A stretch of DNA of 14,686 nt. Origin: an uncultured Sutterella sp. GTDB taxonomy: Bacteria; Pseudomonadota; Gammaproteobacteria; Burkholderiales; Burkholderiaceae_F. The position numbers and the translations under genes were made by a program. The notes beneath the pieces were generated by a model. That model ran no database searches, was not told where the DNA came from, and saw only the letters and a list, made by a program, of their open reading frames with translations. The number at the start of each line of letters is the position of its first letter. The stretch's first letter is position 1. Of the stretch, positions 14,516 to 14,686 are shown in pieces. The DNA lies in assembly GCA_902477615.1 (NCBI GenBank), contig CABSHY010000013.1:1-14686 (forward strand), written 5' to 3'.

Positions 14516-14686
14516 AAAGTATTTGTTTTGAACATGCGCGGCAAGCCCCTTATGCCGTGTTCGCCTGCAAAGGCAAGACACATGCTGAAGGCTGGCAAGG
14601 CCGTCGTCGAGCGGCGAACTCCGTTCACGATCAAGCTGACCATCGCCACGGGCGAGACGAAGCAGGACGTGACGCTTGGCGTCGAT
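14513..14686 (+). CDS. iscB: IscB-family RNA-guided nuclease (partial, first 58 codons)
   Basis: The visible part starts with TTG and reads MKVFVLNMRGKPLMPCSP, then AKARHMLKAGKAVVERRTPF, then TIKL, and ends in VTLGVD at the window edge. GKPLMPCSPAKAR is the PLMP-domain signature; K-GKAVV-RR-PFTIKL is the following conserved part. LGVD is where the RuvC-I motif begins, and Asp58 is the expected catalytic residue. IscB proteins (~400-500 residues) use an omega RNA to cut DNA with RuvC and HNH domains and are relatives of the ancestor of Cas9. The shorter IsrB lacks HNH, and the two cannot be separated here. Codons are richer in G/C at the third position (GTC, CTG, ACG, GAG) than in recA or the pur genes, fitting recent transfer. 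The gene runs away from the kinase gene. Confidence 0.88.
   Translation, partial: MKVFVLNMRGKPLMPCSPAKARHMLKAGKAVVERRTPFTIKLTIATGETKQDVTLGVD

Larger units (their letters stand above)
14238..14686 (+). mobile_element. IscB-type element (IS200/IS605-like superfamily), left part only
   Basis: The start of a mobile element, running off the right edge. The boundary is placed at about 14238, where base composition shifts from AT-rich host-like DNA to GC-richer sequence and where the first structured stem begins. The CCGCC-TGAA-GGCGG hairpin close to the end is of the kind found at the subterminal ends of IS200/IS605 elements. It contains the omega RNA and the first 58 codons of iscB. No transposase gene is visible; IscB elements often lack one and are moved by a TnpA encoded elsewhere. 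No inverted repeats or target duplication are expected for this superfamily, and the right end is outside the window. Confidence 0.65.

Noticed and set aside
14389..14649. An 86-codon open frame on the minus strand at the right end
   Set aside because: It lies antisense to the omega RNA and iscB start, has no ribosome site, and its peptide shows no recognisable domain; the plus-strand reading explains the sequence far better.

Overview
The window is a housekeeping stretch of a chromosome, probably from a betaproteobacterium of the order Burkholderiales. The AT-leaning intergenic DNA and moderate GC would fit a Sutterellaceae-like gut member. That placement is inferred from gene order (fba, purC, purE, purK, tsaC; tsaE-amidase; recA-recX; folD beside a PAS kinase and FixJ-type regulator) and protein character, not from a database search. 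At the far right end it runs into a different kind of DNA: the left end of an IscB-type mobile element, with its structured RNA and the first 58 codons of the nuclease gene.

Layout. Positions 1-5698 are all on the minus strand. In transcription order they hold fba (class II aldolase) with a hairpin terminator, dgkA, then purC, purE, purK, tsaC and a partial S4-domain pseudouridine synthase cut by the window edge. From purE on, the genes are tightly packed (17 nt, a 1-nt overlap, 20 nt). A GC-rich hairpin and a T-run lie between purC and purE. Positions 5792-7650 hold tsaE and a Tat-exported N-acetylmuramoyl-L-alanine amidase, overlapping by 10 nt. Two tRNA-Lys genes (UUU then CUU) follow at 7782-7955, also on the minus strand, with a clear sigma70 promoter and a rho-independent terminator.

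The plus strand carries recA and recX (8303-9902), overlapping by 17 nt. They converge on folD (minus) over a shared bidirectional terminator. Then come a FixJ-like response regulator and a large two-PAS membrane histidine kinase, both minus, with the kinase upstream of the regulator and a terminator after the regulator.

Positions 14145-14238 look like native AT-rich DNA upstream of the kinase gene. From about 14238 the sequence becomes GC-richer and full of hairpins up to an AAAGGAG ribosome site and a TTG start at 14513. The encoded peptide has the PLMP-domain hallmarks of IscB/IsrB (GKPLMPCSPAKAR, then RRTPFTIKL). It stops at LGVD, the expected RuvC-I aspartate. The preceding ~275 nt match the expected place and character of the omega RNA (HEARO RNA) that guides these proteins, the evolutionary relatives of Cas9. 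This is the most notable content. It belongs to a known class, but the protein body, the far end of the element and any transposase lie outside the window.

How the genes work together: purC, purE and purK supply consecutive steps of de novo purine synthesis, and folD supplies one-carbon folate for the same pathway. tsaC and tsaE both serve t6A tRNA modification, and the two tRNA-Lys genes next to tsaE are typical t6A substrates. The kinase and regulator form one two-component system with an unknown signal.
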